Of a stretch of DNA of 64,000 bases, positions 8,439-18,426 are shown piece by piece. The stretch is from positions 544,952 through 608,951 of the forward strand of contig JBDWSF010000018.1 of the NCBI GenBank assembly GCA_039985655.1, in the 5' to 3' direction. Source of the DNA: Postechiella sp039985655. GTDB taxonomy: Bacteria; Bacteroidota; Bacteroidia; Flavobacteriales; Flavobacteriaceae. Both the position numbers and the translations under genes were made by a program. Below the pieces are notes generated by a model, which saw only the letters and a list, made by a program, of their open reading frames with translations, made no database searches and had not been told where the DNA came from. Position 1 is the stretch's first letter. Every line of letters starts with the position of its first letter.

Positions 8439-8933
8439 ATGAATATCAAATCAATTTTAACGTTTCGAACGCTAATCTCAGCATGTTTCATATTACTTTT
8501 TTCAATAGTACAAGTAAATGCTCAAGAAAAAGGTATTTATGAAATAGAAAATGATGCTGCAACAAATGAAAGGTCTCATTTCTATGATTTAGCATTCAAA
8601 CTTCATCCAACCATATATTTAAAAAACAATACGGTAAAAAAGATTTATGGAGAAGGCGATATGAAAAAAATCACTTTAGAAGACTCAAAATCGTTTGATA
8701 TATTAAATAATCAAGATACTAGATATAAAGACGTTGAAATAATAACTATGAAATCAATTTCTGAAACTGATTTAAATAATCATCTAGACTTATCAAATAC
8801 CAGTGTTTTTGGGAATTTAAAATATATTTATATCAGGAGTAATTTTACTCTTACTCCCGAAGACATTATAAGTTTTATTAAAGTGAATCCTAATGTTAGG
8901 ATTTTCTATAAATCGGCAAATCAATCAGAATAA
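8439..8933 (+). CDS. Small exported protein of unknown function
   Basis: A 164-residue product with a signal peptide (hydrophobic core LISACFILLFSIVQVNA, then QEKG), so it is exported to the periplasm or surface. The mature part has no motif I recognise. It is the first gene of the plus-strand surface operon and ends 31 bases before the giant HYR protein. Position suggests a role with that protein, but this is inference only. Confidence 0.7.
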   Translation: MNIKSILTFRTLISACFILLFSIVQVNAQEKGIYEIENDAATNERSHFYDLAFKLHPTIYLKNNTVKKIYGEGDMKKITLEDSKSFDILNNQDTRYKDVEIITMKSISETDLNNHLDLSNTSVFGNLKYIYIRSNFTLTPEDIISFIKVNPNVRIFYKSANQSE

Positions 8934-8964
8934 AAAGCATAAGGTAAATTTAAAAGATCCCAAA

Positions 8965-11900
8965 ATGAAAAAACTATACACAATTATAGCTTTTAAAAAT
9001 AAGTACTCAATGAATTTGAGTCTATTTATTGCTTTAACAATACTATCTATTACTTATAGTTATGGGCAAGTTACATTCAATCCAAGAACGTCAACTGTGC
9101 CATCTAATGGAGCTAAGGAAGTATATCGACTTAAAGGTGATTTCACCATGATTGGTAATGCCAACTTAAAAATTGCAGGTTATGATGATAACGATTCAGG
9201 AGACAGAGGATCTACGAATGATACCGATATGGAATATATTGATATTGATACTGATCCCACTACGCTTAACTCTTCTTCTGCAACTTTGACCTTTTCTACT
9301 GAAAATGGAGCTAAAGAAAGTTGCTCTAAAGTTATTTATGCAGGTTTATATTGGATGGGTAGAGCACATAATGGATCTGATGATAATGATGATGGAGATA
9401 ATAACCACAACACTTTTGAGGTTTCAAAAGGAGGTCTTACTAAAACTTTAGACAAACGTATTGTATATCTTAAAGGTCCTAACCAAACAACGTATCAGAC
9501 AATTTCTTCAGTTACTACAAACGAAATTAATTTCCCTGATAACAATACTAATAGAAATATTTTTGTTGGCTATGCTGAAATCACTGATTATTTAAATGAT
9601 GTTGTTCTTCCTGATAATAATGATACAACCTTAGGAGAATATTTTGTTTCCGACATTGCAACATCGGAAGGTCATGAAGATGTTACTGGTTTTTCTGGTG
9701 GTTGGGGAATGGTTGTTGTTTATGAAAACTCCGAAATGAATTGGAGAGATGTAACCGTTTTTGATGGATATGCATATATGGATAGTAATGGAGATGATAA
9801 CACCATTAGTGCATCTGGTTTTCAATCGGTGGATAATGGTCCTGTTAATTTGAAACTTGGTATTATGGCCAGTGAAGGAGAACGTGGATGGAACGGAGAT
9901 TTCTTTGAAATAGAAAAAAGGAACTCCGGTGATTATCAACCGTTAAAACATAGCAATAATGAAACAAATAATTTTTTTAGTTCTAATATTTTAACTAATG
10001 GCGCTAGAACTCCAAATTATTATAATAATTCAGGGGTTGACATACTTATGTTTAATATTGACAATGGAAGTACTGATCCAAACGACCCTGATTATAATGA
10101 GATAATAGGTAATGTTCAAACTTCAACTACATTTAGATATGGTACAAATCGAGACTCCTACGCTATTTTTAACGTAACATTTTCTGTTGATGCCTATGTC
10201 CCCGAACCTGAAGGTATTCTAACAACCACATCGGTAAACGGAAATACTAATCCGCCAGAACTAGAAGTCATACCTGGAGGAAGTGCCACTTATAAAATAG
10301 AAATAAAAAATACAGGAACAGAATCTATTAATAACACTACTATTATTTTACCAATTCCAATTAGTGTTGATGCCAGTTCGCTTACTGTAAATTCAAATGT
10401 ATATGCACCATTAACAACGACAAGTATTCCAGAGTATAGAACAGGTATTGATATAGTTACTGGTGTTGACTATGGTCCAAATGGTTCTATTGTATGGGAT
10501 TTAGGTGTTTTACCACAACCTCCTACTTCTGACCCTGAACAAATCTTAGCAGATATAAGCTTTACGCTTACAGCAACTAAAGACTGTGATATTTTAAAAA
10601 GCATTTCTTTTAGTTCAGATCCTACAATAAGTCTTAACGGTACTATTTCTGGTACTGGAGCTACTTCAGGAACCGATTTCACTACCGATTTAATTAAAGG
10701 CTATATAGATTCAGGTGATTGTATTGGGACTCCTATTCCTACTCCAAACACAGTAGATGTTATATATCAAGATTATATAAATGAATCACCAACTGGTACT
10801 CCTCCAAGTCCTGAGACTATTGAATGTGGAGCAACCATCCCTCCAGCTGATATTACTTCAGTTACTAACTTAGCTGATAACTCTGGAATTACTCCTACTG
10901 TATTGCATGTATCTGATGTATCAGACAATGGAGACCCTGAAATAATTACTAGAACATATAGTATTACTGATGATTGTGGTAATGTTACTAACGTTACGCA
11001 ATTATTTACAATAAATAATACAACACCTCCTGAGATTACATGTCCTAATGATATTAATCAAAATGTTGATACTGGTGTATGTGGTGCAACGGTGACTTTT
11101 ACTCCTCCTGTTGGAACGGATAATTGTCCAGGTGCTACAACGGCTCAAACGGCTGGTTTAGCTTCTGGTGCTACATTCCCTGTGGGAACAACTACTAATA
11201 CCTTTGAAGTTACGGATGCGGCGGGATTAAAAACGTCTTGTTCTTTTGATGTCATCATTACGGATAATGAAGCGCCTGCGATTACATGTCCAAATAACGT
11301 GACAGTTAACGTTGATTTAGCAAATTGCTCTTCGACTAGTGTAGATTTAGGTTTGCCAACTGCTTCTGATAATTGTGGTATAGATACAATAGAAAATGAT
11401 GCTCCAACTATATTCCCTTTAGGTGATACAACTGTAACTTGGACGGTTACTGATACCGCGGGACTAACTAATTCTTGCTTACAAACTGTAACAGTTATTG
11501 ATAATATAGACCCAAGTATAACTTGTCCTATTGATGTTTTTGCAACTGCTGATACTGGATTATGTACAGCTTCAAACGTTGATTTAGGAACTCCTACAAC
11601 TTCTGACTGTGTCGTTTCTACTGTTGATAATAATGCTCCTCCAATATTTCCATTAGGCGAAACAACTGTAACGTGGACTGTAACTGATGGTTCTGGAAAC
11701 ACTGCTTCTTGTACTCAAAAAGTGACTATAACTGATGACGAATTACCAACGATTTCTTGTCCTGCTGATGTTACCGCTAATACATCTGACGATGCTATTG
11801 GAAACTGTTCAACAACAGTTGCTTTAGGAACCCCTACAGCAGATGATAATTGCTCTGTTGATACTATTATTACTCAAGTAAATAATATAACCATTAATCC

Positions 11901-14900
11901 TGCCACTTTCGAGTTTGGATTAGGTGAGACAACTGTAACGTGGATTGTAACCGATGGTTCTGGAAACACTGCTTCTTGTACTCAAAAAGTGACTATAACT
12001 GATGACGAATTACCAACGATCTCTTGTCCTGCTGATGTTACCGCTAATACATCTGACGATGCTATTGGAAACTGTTTAACGACAGTTGCTTTAGGAAGCC
12101 CTACAGCAGATGATAATTGTTCTGTTGATACCATTATTGCTCAAATTAACGGCATAACTATTACACCTGCTACTTTCGAGTTTGGATTAGGTGAGACAAC
12201 TGTAACGTGGATTGTAACCGATGGTTCTGGAAACACTGCTTCTTGTACTCAAAAAGTAACTATAACTGATGACGAATTACCAACGATCTCTTGTCCTGCT
12301 GATGTTACCGCTAATACATCTGATGATGCAATTGGAAACTGTTCAACAACTGTTGCTTTAGGAAGCCCTACAACAGATGATAATTGTTCTGTTGATACAG
12401 TTGTCGCTCAAATTAATGGCATAGCTATTACACCTGCTACTTTCGAGTTTGCAATAGGTGAGTCAACGGTTACGTGGATTGTAACCGATGGTTCTGGAAA
12501 CACTGCTTCTTGTACACAAAAAGTGACTATAACCGATGACGAATTACCAACTATTACATGTCCTAATAACGTTACAGTTAATGTAGACGTAGCAGATTGT
12601 TCTTCTTCAACTGTAGATTTAGGTCTACCAACAGCATTAGACAACTGTACTATTGATACAGTAGTTAATAATGCTCCAACTACATTTCCTATAGGAGATA
12701 CAACGGTAATTTGGACAGTAACTGACGAAGCTGGAAATTCAGCGTCTTGTACTCAAACTGTAACAGTAATTGATAATATAGACCCAAGTATAACGTGTCC
12801 TATTGATGTATTCGTAACTGCTGATCCTGGAATATGTACGGCTTCAAATGTAGATTTGGGAACACCTACAACTTCTGATTGTGATGATTCGACTGTTAAG
12901 AATGACGCTCTTACAATATTTCAATTAGGTGAAACCATTGTAACTTGGACGGTTACTGACAGCTCTGGAAATATAGCAACTTGCGAACAAATTGTGACGG
13001 TAACAGATGATGAGTTACCTACAATTACTTGTCCTGATACTATTTCTGTAACTGCTGATGCCGGTTCATGCTCTGCTACTAATGTAGATCTCGGAGAATC
13101 AACAATAGCTGATAACTGCTCGGGAGTCTCTGTTACTAATAACGCTGTAGAGCCTTTCGCTCTTGGTGATACAACGATAACTTGGACAGTAACTGACGGT
13201 TCTGGTAATATAGCAACTTGCGAACAAATTGTCACGGTAACAGATGATGAATTACCAACAATTACTTGTCCTGATACTATTTCTGTAACTGCTGATGCTG
13301 GTTCATGCTCTGCTACGAATGTAGATCTCGGAGAACCAACAATAGCTGATAACTGTTCAGGAGTCTCTGCTACTAATAACGCAGTAGAGCCTTTTGCTAT
13401 TGGTGATACAACGGTAACTTGGACAGTAACTGACGGTTCTGGAAATATAGCAACTTGCGAACAAATTGTGACGGTAACAGATGATGAGTTACCTACAATT
13501 ACTTGTCCTGATACTATTTCTGTAACTGCTGATGCCGGTTCATGCTCTGCTACTAATGTAGATCTTGGAGAGCCAACAATAGCTGATAACTGTTCAGGAG
13601 TCTCTGCTACTAATGACGCTATAGAGCCTTTCGCTCTTGGTGATACAACGGTAACTTGGACAGTAACCGATGGTTCTGGAAATATAGCAACTTGCGAACA
13701 AATTGTAACGGTAACAGATGATGAATTACCTACAATTACATGTCCTGATAATATAACTGTAATAGCTGATGCTGGTTTATGCTCTGCTACTAATGTAGAT
13801 CTTGGTGAACCAATAACAGCAGATAACTGTTCAGTAGAACCTGCTACTAATAATGCTTTAGAGCCATTTGCTCTTGGAGATACAACGGTTACTTGGACAG
13901 TAACCGATGGTTCAGGTAATATAGCAACTTGCGAACAGATTGTTACTGTAATCGATGGCGCATTACCTATAATAACTTGTCCATCTGATGTAACAGTAAG
14001 TGTAGATACAAATACTTGTGGAGCAACAAACGTTTCTTTAGGCGATCTTGATGTTGAAGATTGTACAAGTGTTACTGTAACAAACAATGCGCCTACTACT
14101 TTTGAGATTGGAAACACTACTGTAATATGGACCGCAATAGATGCTGCTGGAAATGAAACAACATGTGAGCAAATTGTAACTGTTATAGATAACATTTCTC
14201 CAGAATTTGTAGAAACACTTCCTGTTAACGATACGGTTGAATGTGATAGTATTCCTGATGCTGAAACATTAACAGCAACTGATAACTGTGGAACTGTAAA
14301 TGTTACCTATGAAGAAGTTAAAACAGATGGTTCTTGTGAATCTAATTATACATTAGAAAGAACTTGGACAGCAACAGACTCATCAAATCTTTCAACAGTT
14401 TATACACAAACAATAACCGTAACTGATACAACTGCTCCAGAATTTGAAGGTTCACTTCCATCAAATGTTACTGTAGAATGTGATAATATTCCTGATGCTG
14501 AAACATTAACTGCTACCGATAATTGTAATACAGCTACTGTAGAAGTTGTTGATGTAAAAATTGATGGTGTTTGTGATTCATCTTATATAATCGAACGTAC
14601 TTATACAGCTACAGACGCATGCGGATTACAAACAGCACACACTCAAAGAATAACAGTTCAAGATAACACGGCTCCAGAGCCAACTACAACTTTTGAAACT
14701 AGTATAACTGTAAGCTGTACAGATATCCCTGAAATACCTGCATTAGAATTTGCAGATAACTGCTCTTCAAACGTATCTCTAGAGTTCAACGAAACAAATT
14801 CTTTTGATGAAAATACACCTACAGATTATGAAATCGTTAGAACATGGACTGTTAAAGATGATTGTGGAAACGAAAAGGATCACGTACAAACCCTTACAGT

Positions 14901-15522
14901 AATTCTTGATGAAGTTGTTACAGAAGTATCGGCTCCAGAAAGATGTTTTGATGATGGCGTAATAGACTTAAACGAGTTCCTTTCTGTCGAGAATTTAAAC
15001 GGTGTATGGGAAATGTTAGAAGGAGATACTGATGCCATTCTAACGAACAATATCTTTAACCCTACAACCTTAGAACTAGCAGAAGATTTCCTTCCATTTG
15101 AACATGAAAAAGAATATCTGTTTAGATATACAACAACTAATAACGGTTGTATTAGTGTAACTGAAGTATCATTGCCAATAATTCCAGATTGTGTCGTATT
15201 ACCATGTGGTCAAAACGATATAGAAATATCAAAAGCATTAACCCCTAATGGTGATGGTGTTAACGAGACCTTCGATATTAAAGGAATTGATTTATGTGGA
15301 TTTACTGCTGATGTTAAAATCTTTAATAGATGGGGCGCATTAATTTATGAAGATAGTACATATGCCTTAGGAGAACAACCAGGTCGATGGGATGGCTCAG
15401 CACACAAATCTTCATTTGGAGGATCTAATACAGTACCAAACGGAGTATACTATTATATAATCGTATTAAAAAATAGTGGATTGGAACCTATAACAGGTCC
15501 TCTTTACTTAGGAACCAAATAA
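8965..15522 (+). CDS. Giant HYR-repeat surface protein with T9SS type-B C-terminal domain
   Basis: A 2185-residue secreted protein. I start at ATG 8965 (MKKLYTII) or possibly 9010 (MNLSLFIAL), because the signal peptide (IALTILSITYSYGQ) follows; the frame upstream overlaps the previous gene. Residues about 40-660 form an N-terminal region with Asp-rich stretches. About 13 HYR-type immunoglobulin-like repeats follow, each ITCP...DNC...TTVTWTVTD...C, then three related repeats (TVECDxIPDAETL). The last about 100 residues (ALTPNGDGVNETF...FNRWGALIY) are the gliding-motility-associated C-terminal domain that targets proteins to T9SS with PorP/SprF partners. A SprF-like gene follows after 11 bases, which fits. 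It is probably an adhesin or surface filament. Confidence 0.9.
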   Translation: MKKLYTIIAFKNKYSMNLSLFIALTILSITYSYGQVTFNPRTSTVPSNGAKEVYRLKGDFTMIGNANLKIAGYDDNDSGDRGSTNDTDMEYIDIDTDPTTLNSSSATLTFSTENGAKESCSKVIYAGLYWMGRAHNGSDDNDDGDNNHNTFEVSKGGLTKTLDKRIVYLKGPNQTTYQTISSVTTNEINFPDNNTNRNIFVGYAEITDYLNDVVLPDNNDTTLGEYFVSDIATSEGHEDVTGFSGGWGMVVVYENSEMNWRDVTVFDGYAYMDSNGDDNTISASGFQSVDNGPVNLKLGIMASEGERGWNGDFFEIEKRNSGDYQPLKHSNNETNNFFSSNILTNGARTPNYYNNSGVDILMFNIDNGSTDPNDPDYNEIIGNVQTSTTFRYGTNRDSYAIFNVTFSVDAYVPEPEGILTTTSVNGNTNPPELEVIPGGSATYKIEIKNTGTESINNTTIILPIPISVDASSLTVNSNVYAPLTTTSIPEYRTGIDIVTGVDYGPNGSIVWDLGVLPQPPTSDPEQILADISFTLTATKDCDILKSISFSSDPTISLNGTISGTGATSGTDFTTDLIKGYIDSGDCIGTPIPTPNTVDVIYQDYINESPTGTPPSPETIECGATIPPADITSVTNLADNSGITPTVLHVSDVSDNGDPEIITRTYSITDDCGNVTNVTQLFTINNTTPPEITCPNDINQNVDTGVCGATVTFTPPVGTDNCPGATTAQTAGLASGATFPVGTTTNTFEVTDAAGLKTSCSFDVIITDNEAPAITCPNNVTVNVDLANCSSTSVDLGLPTASDNCGIDTIENDAPTIFPLGDTTVTWTVTDTAGLTNSCLQTVTVIDNIDPSITCPIDVFATADTGLCTASNVDLGTPTTSDCVVSTVDNNAPPIFPLGETTVTWTVTDGSGNTASCTQKVTITDDELPTISCPADVTANTSDDAIGNCSTTVALGTPTADDNCSVDTIITQVNNITINPATFEFGLGETTVTWIVTDGSGNTASCTQKVTITDDELPTISCPADVTANTSDDAIGNCLTTVALGSPTADDNCSVDTIIAQINGITITPATFEFGLGETTVTWIVTDGSGNTASCTQKVTITDDELPTISCPADVTANTSDDAIGNCSTTVALGSPTTDDNCSVDTVVAQINGIAITPATFEFAIGESTVTWIVTDGSGNTASCTQKVTITDDELPTITCPNNVTVNVDVADCSSSTVDLGLPTALDNCTIDTVVNNAPTTFPIGDTTVIWTVTDEAGNSASCTQTVTVIDNIDPSITCPIDVFVTADPGICTASNVDLGTPTTSDCDDSTVKNDALTIFQLGETIVTWTVTDSSGNIATCEQIVTVTDDELPTITCPDTISVTADAGSCSATNVDLGESTIADNCSGVSVTNNAVEPFALGDTTITWTVTDGSGNIATCEQIVTVTDDELPTITCPDTISVTADAGSCSATNVDLGEPTIADNCSGVSATNNAVEPFAIGDTTVTWTVTDGSGNIATCEQIVTVTDDELPTITCPDTISVTADAGSCSATNVDLGEPTIADNCSGVSATNDAIEPFALGDTTVTWTVTDGSGNIATCEQIVTVTDDELPTITCPDNITVIADAGLCSATNVDLGEPITADNCSVEPATNNALEPFALGDTTVTWTVTDGSGNIATCEQIVTVIDGALPIITCPSDVTVSVDTNTCGATNVSLGDLDVEDCTSVTVTNNAPTTFEIGNTTVIWTAIDAAGNETTCEQIVTVIDNISPEFVETLPVNDTVECDSIPDAETLTATDNCGTVNVTYEEVKTDGSCESNYTLERTWTATDSSNLSTVYTQTITVTDTTAPEFEGSLPSNVTVECDNIPDAETLTATDNCNTATVEVVDVKIDGVCDSSYIIERTYTATDACGLQTAHTQRITVQDNTAPEPTTTFETSITVSCTDIPEIPALEFADNCSSNVSLEFNETNSFDENTPTDYEIVRTWTVKDDCGNEKDHVQTLTVILDEVVTEVSAPERCFDDGVIDLNEFLSVENLNGVWEMLEGDTDAILTNNIFNPTTLELAEDFLPFEHEKEYLFRYTTTNNGCISVTEVSLPIIPDCVVLPCGQNDIEISKALTPNGDGVNETFDIKGIDLCGFTADVKIFNRWGALIYEDSTYALGEQPGRWDGSAHKSSFGGSNTVPNGVYYYIIVLKNSGLEPITGPLYLGTK
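11691..12491 (+). repeat. Tandem 267-bp repeats in the HYR protein
   Basis: The string TTCTGGAAAC recurs at 11691, 11958, 12225 and 12492, an exact 267-base (89-residue) spacing. The intervening DNA is nearly identical, including ISCPADVTAN and DDELPTISCP. The three units have been recently duplicated or homogenised. Confidence 0.85.
12964..13912 (+). repeat. Tandem 237-bp repeats in the HYR protein
   Basis: A second block with exact 237-base (79-residue) period; the GSGNIATCEQIVTV coding segment recurs at about 12964, 13201, 13438, 13675 and 13912. Units are nearly identical in DNA (TCPDTISVTADAGSCSATNV). They differ from the 267-bp block, so two different HYR types were amplified separately. 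Confidence 0.85.
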
Positions 15523-15533
15523 TAAATTAACCT

Positions 15534-16454
15534 ATGAAACTTATTAAAAATAACATAATCGCTATTGCGTTATTTAGCTGTACGGTCGGCATTGCCCAAC
15601 AATTGCCGCAATTCACACAGTATATGTATAACACAATCTCAATTAATCCTGCTTATGCAGGTAGTCGAGAAGCTTTAAGCGTTGTTGGATTACACAGAAG
15701 TCAATGGGTTGGTTTCGATGGTGGTCCAATAACACAAACACTTTCCATTCATACGCCGTTAAGAAACGACAGAATTGGTTTAGGCCTATCTTTTATTGAG
15801 GATGATTTAGGTCCGCTAAACTTTTCTTTTGTATATGCCGATTTTTCATATTCTATTCCAACTGGACAAAATGGCAAATTAGCTTTTGGTTTAAAGGCTG
15901 GTTTTACACAATATAGTCTTGACACAGATTTCAGATTGGCTGAATTTGGTGACGACTATATAAGTGGTTTAGAAGATCGATGGGATCCAAATATTGGAGC
16001 TGGTGTTTATTGGAGTACTGATAGGTTATATTTTGGTCTTTCAACACCTAGGATCTTGAATAATGATAATAATGGTAGTAAAGAATACCAAGCCTTAGAA
16101 CGTTTAGGCTACTATTTTACCGGAGGTGCCGTATTTGACCTAAGTAAGCGTTTAAAATTTAAACCTGCGGCTTTGGTTAAAGCAACTAATGGCGCCCCGC
16201 TTTCATACGATTTAACTGCGAACTTCTTGTTTAATGAAAAATTCTGGTTAGGTGGTTCTTATAGAATCAACGAATCTACCGCTGCAATTGGAGGTATTGT
16301 CGATTTTCAAGTATCAAGACAACTCCGAATAGGTTATGCGTATGAAAAACCAATTTCGGACATTAGAGCATACACTAGCGGAACGCATGAAATACTACTT
16401 ATGTATGAATTTAAATTCTTAAGTTCTAAATTAAAATCACCTAGATATTTCTAA
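15534..16454 (+). CDS. PorP/SprF family outer-membrane protein
   Basis: A 306-residue protein with signal peptide (MKLIKNNIIAIALFSCTVGIAQQ). It has the family opening QLPQFTQYMYNTISINPAYAGSRE and a series of predicted beta strands ending in LLMYEFKF. PorP/SprF proteins are outer-membrane partners needed for secretion or surface attachment of type-B T9SS substrates such as SprB. It lies 11 bases after such a substrate gene and nine bases before the first OmpA-family gene, so it probably serves the HYR protein. Family is certain; the specific partner is inferred from context. Confidence 0.92.
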   Translation: MKLIKNNIIAIALFSCTVGIAQQLPQFTQYMYNTISINPAYAGSREALSVVGLHRSQWVGFDGGPITQTLSIHTPLRNDRIGLGLSFIEDDLGPLNFSFVYADFSYSIPTGQNGKLAFGLKAGFTQYSLDTDFRLAEFGDDYISGLEDRWDPNIGAGVYWSTDRLYFGLSTPRILNNDNNGSKEYQALERLGYYFTGGAVFDLSKRLKFKPAALVKATNGAPLSYDLTANFLFNEKFWLGGSYRINESTAAIGGIVDFQVSRQLRIGYAYEKPISDIRAYTSGTHEILLMYEFKFLSSKLKSPRYF

Positions 16455-16463
16455 TCATTAATT

Positions 16464-18380
16464 ATGAAATTAAAAAAATACATATTAGTTTGTATCGCTT
16501 TAATGCTAAACGTTATTATGTTTGCCCAACAAGGAAAACAAAAAAAAGCGGATACATTATTTAGCAAATTCTCTTTTGTAAAAGCGTCAAAAATTTATCG
16601 CGAGCTCATACAGGATAATTACAATAGAGATTATTCTACAAGGCAATTAGCAGACTGTTATGCACTTTTAAGAGATCCTAGAAATGCATCTAGATACTAT
16701 AAATCGGTAGTTAAACAAGATAATGTTCCAGTAGAATATTATTACCGCTATGCGCAATCTTTAAGAGGAACTAAAAAATATAAAGAATCTCGAGAGTGGA
16801 TGCAAACCTTTAAAGATTCTGGAGGTGTTGCTAACACGGAAGATTTTGATAAAGACATCGATTTTATTACTCATGTATTTAATGCGAAACAACAATATTT
16901 CTTATCTAGAATTAGATTCAATACAAAATTCAGTGATTTTGGAGCTTTTGAACACAACGATAAAATTTATTTCACATCTTCAAGAGACGAAGGTGTTGCA
17001 GTAAAGCGCCTGTATGGTTGGAATGAACAACCATTTTTAGATATCTATGTCACAGACAAAGACACAAAAAGACAAGTCGATTTTTCTTCAAAAGTAAAAG
17101 GTGATGTCAACTCCATTTACCATGATGGTCCTGTAACATTAACAAACAATGGGAAAACCATGTATTTTTCCAGAAATAGTGCAAACGAATTAGGAAAAGT
17201 TACAGACAAAGAAGGGATTAGTAATATGAAAATTTACAGGGCGACACTTAAAGATAGCCTCTGGACAGATGTCGAAGATTTATCTATAAACAACATAGAA
17301 TATTCTACGCAACACCCTGCTTTAAATACCGACAATACAAAATTATATTTTACTTCGGACATGCCTGGCGGTTATGGACAATCAGATATTTATGTTGTAG
17401 ATATTAATCCCGATGGTACATTAGGAACTCCTGAAAACTTAGGAAATATTGTTAATACAGAAAAAACAGAAGGTACACCCTTTGTTAATAATGAAGGGAC
17501 GCTATTTTATGCTTCAGATGGACATTTAGGCATCGGTTTATTAGACATTTATGGAACTATTACTGATGAAGACAATACCATTGTAGATTATGTTAACCTA
17601 GGTGTACCAATCAATTCTAATAAAGATGATTTCTCTTTCTTTGTTAATGGTGATGGTCTAACAGGCTATTTCTCTTCTAACAGAAAAGGTGGTCGAGGCG
17701 ACGACGATATTTATGGTTTTTATAGAGTCCCCCTACTCCATGTTAAAGGAGTTGTTACTGATGCTATTAATACAAAACCTATTGCCAATTCTGTAATTAC
17801 ATTATTTGATGATAAAGAAAATCAAATAGCCTATATGGTTACTGATGAAAACGGGTATTATGAAATAAATATCGATAGAAACAGAGATTATAAAATTGTT
17901 GGTAGTCAGAAAAAATACATTGATGATTATAGAGAATTTACTTCAAAAAACTTAAAAAGTATAGAATCTACAATCACTGCAAACCTAATCTTAAACCCTG
18001 TTCCTGATGTTATTGTTTTAGCCGAATTAAATAATATTTATTTCGATTATGATAAACATAATATTAGAGATGATGCCAAGTTAGAGCTTGATAAGATTGT
18101 AAACTTAATGACTAACGAATATCCTGATATGGTTATTAGAATAGAGTCGCATACAGATTCTAGAGGAACAATGTCATATAACGATAGATTATCTATAGAT
18201 AGAGCCAACGCTACTTACGAGTATTTAGTTGCTAATGGTGTTGATGCTAAAAGAATTACAGAACATAAAGGATTTGGTGAGCGCCAATTAACAAATGGTT
18301 GTGAAGATGGCGAAAACTGTGAAGAAAACGATCATCAATTAAACAGACGTACACAATTTATTGTTGTAAAAATGGAATAA
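16464..18380 (+). CDS. OmpA-family protein with TPR, PD40-like propeller and carboxypeptidase-regulatory-like domain (copy 1)
   Basis: A 638-residue exported protein (signal peptide MKLKKYILVCIALMLNVIMFAQ). In order: TPR-like helices (about 25-125), PD40/WD40-like propeller blades with repeats such as KLYFTSDMPGGYGQSDIYVV (about 150-425), a carboxypeptidase-regulatory-like beta domain (about 430-510), and a C-terminal OmpA domain (about 530-638). The OmpA domain has the peptidoglycan-contacting SHTDSRG and NRRTQF motifs. This architecture is common beside SprF-like genes and in T9SS-associated PorE-type proteins, and may anchor the outer-membrane complex to the cell wall. It is followed by a paralogue of the same length. 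Confidence 0.9.
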   Translation: MKLKKYILVCIALMLNVIMFAQQGKQKKADTLFSKFSFVKASKIYRELIQDNYNRDYSTRQLADCYALLRDPRNASRYYKSVVKQDNVPVEYYYRYAQSLRGTKKYKESREWMQTFKDSGGVANTEDFDKDIDFITHVFNAKQQYFLSRIRFNTKFSDFGAFEHNDKIYFTSSRDEGVAVKRLYGWNEQPFLDIYVTDKDTKRQVDFSSKVKGDVNSIYHDGPVTLTNNGKTMYFSRNSANELGKVTDKEGISNMKIYRATLKDSLWTDVEDLSINNIEYSTQHPALNTDNTKLYFTSDMPGGYGQSDIYVVDINPDGTLGTPENLGNIVNTEKTEGTPFVNNEGTLFYASDGHLGIGLLDIYGTITDEDNTIVDYVNLGVPINSNKDDFSFFVNGDGLTGYFSSNRKGGRGDDDIYGFYRVPLLHVKGVVTDAINTKPIANSVITLFDDKENQIAYMVTDENGYYEINIDRNRDYKIVGSQKKYIDDYREFTSKNLKSIESTITANLILNPVPDVIVLAELNNIYFDYDKHNIRDDAKLELDKIVNLMTNEYPDMVIRIESHTDSRGTMSYNDRLSIDRANATYEYLVANGVDAKRITEHKGFGERQLTNGCEDGENCEENDHQLNRRTQFIVVKME

Positions 18381-18426
18381 ATTTCAAACACAAACTAACC
18401 TATTTGTGTATTAAAACTAAGCCCCC

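Noticed and set aside
11145..11702. Another minus-strand frame opposite the HYR region
   Set aside because: Same reason: a shadow of the repeat gene without a plausible protein.
11691..13912. Possible CRISPR-like array
   Set aside because: Repeats are 237 and 267 bases, coding and in frame, with no unique spacers; they are protein domain repeats.
12921..14195. Long minus-strand open frame opposite the HYR repeats
   Set aside because: It mirrors the repetitive plus-strand gene, starts inside it and encodes only low-complexity Val/Ser/Thr repeats; it arises from codon bias in the real gene.
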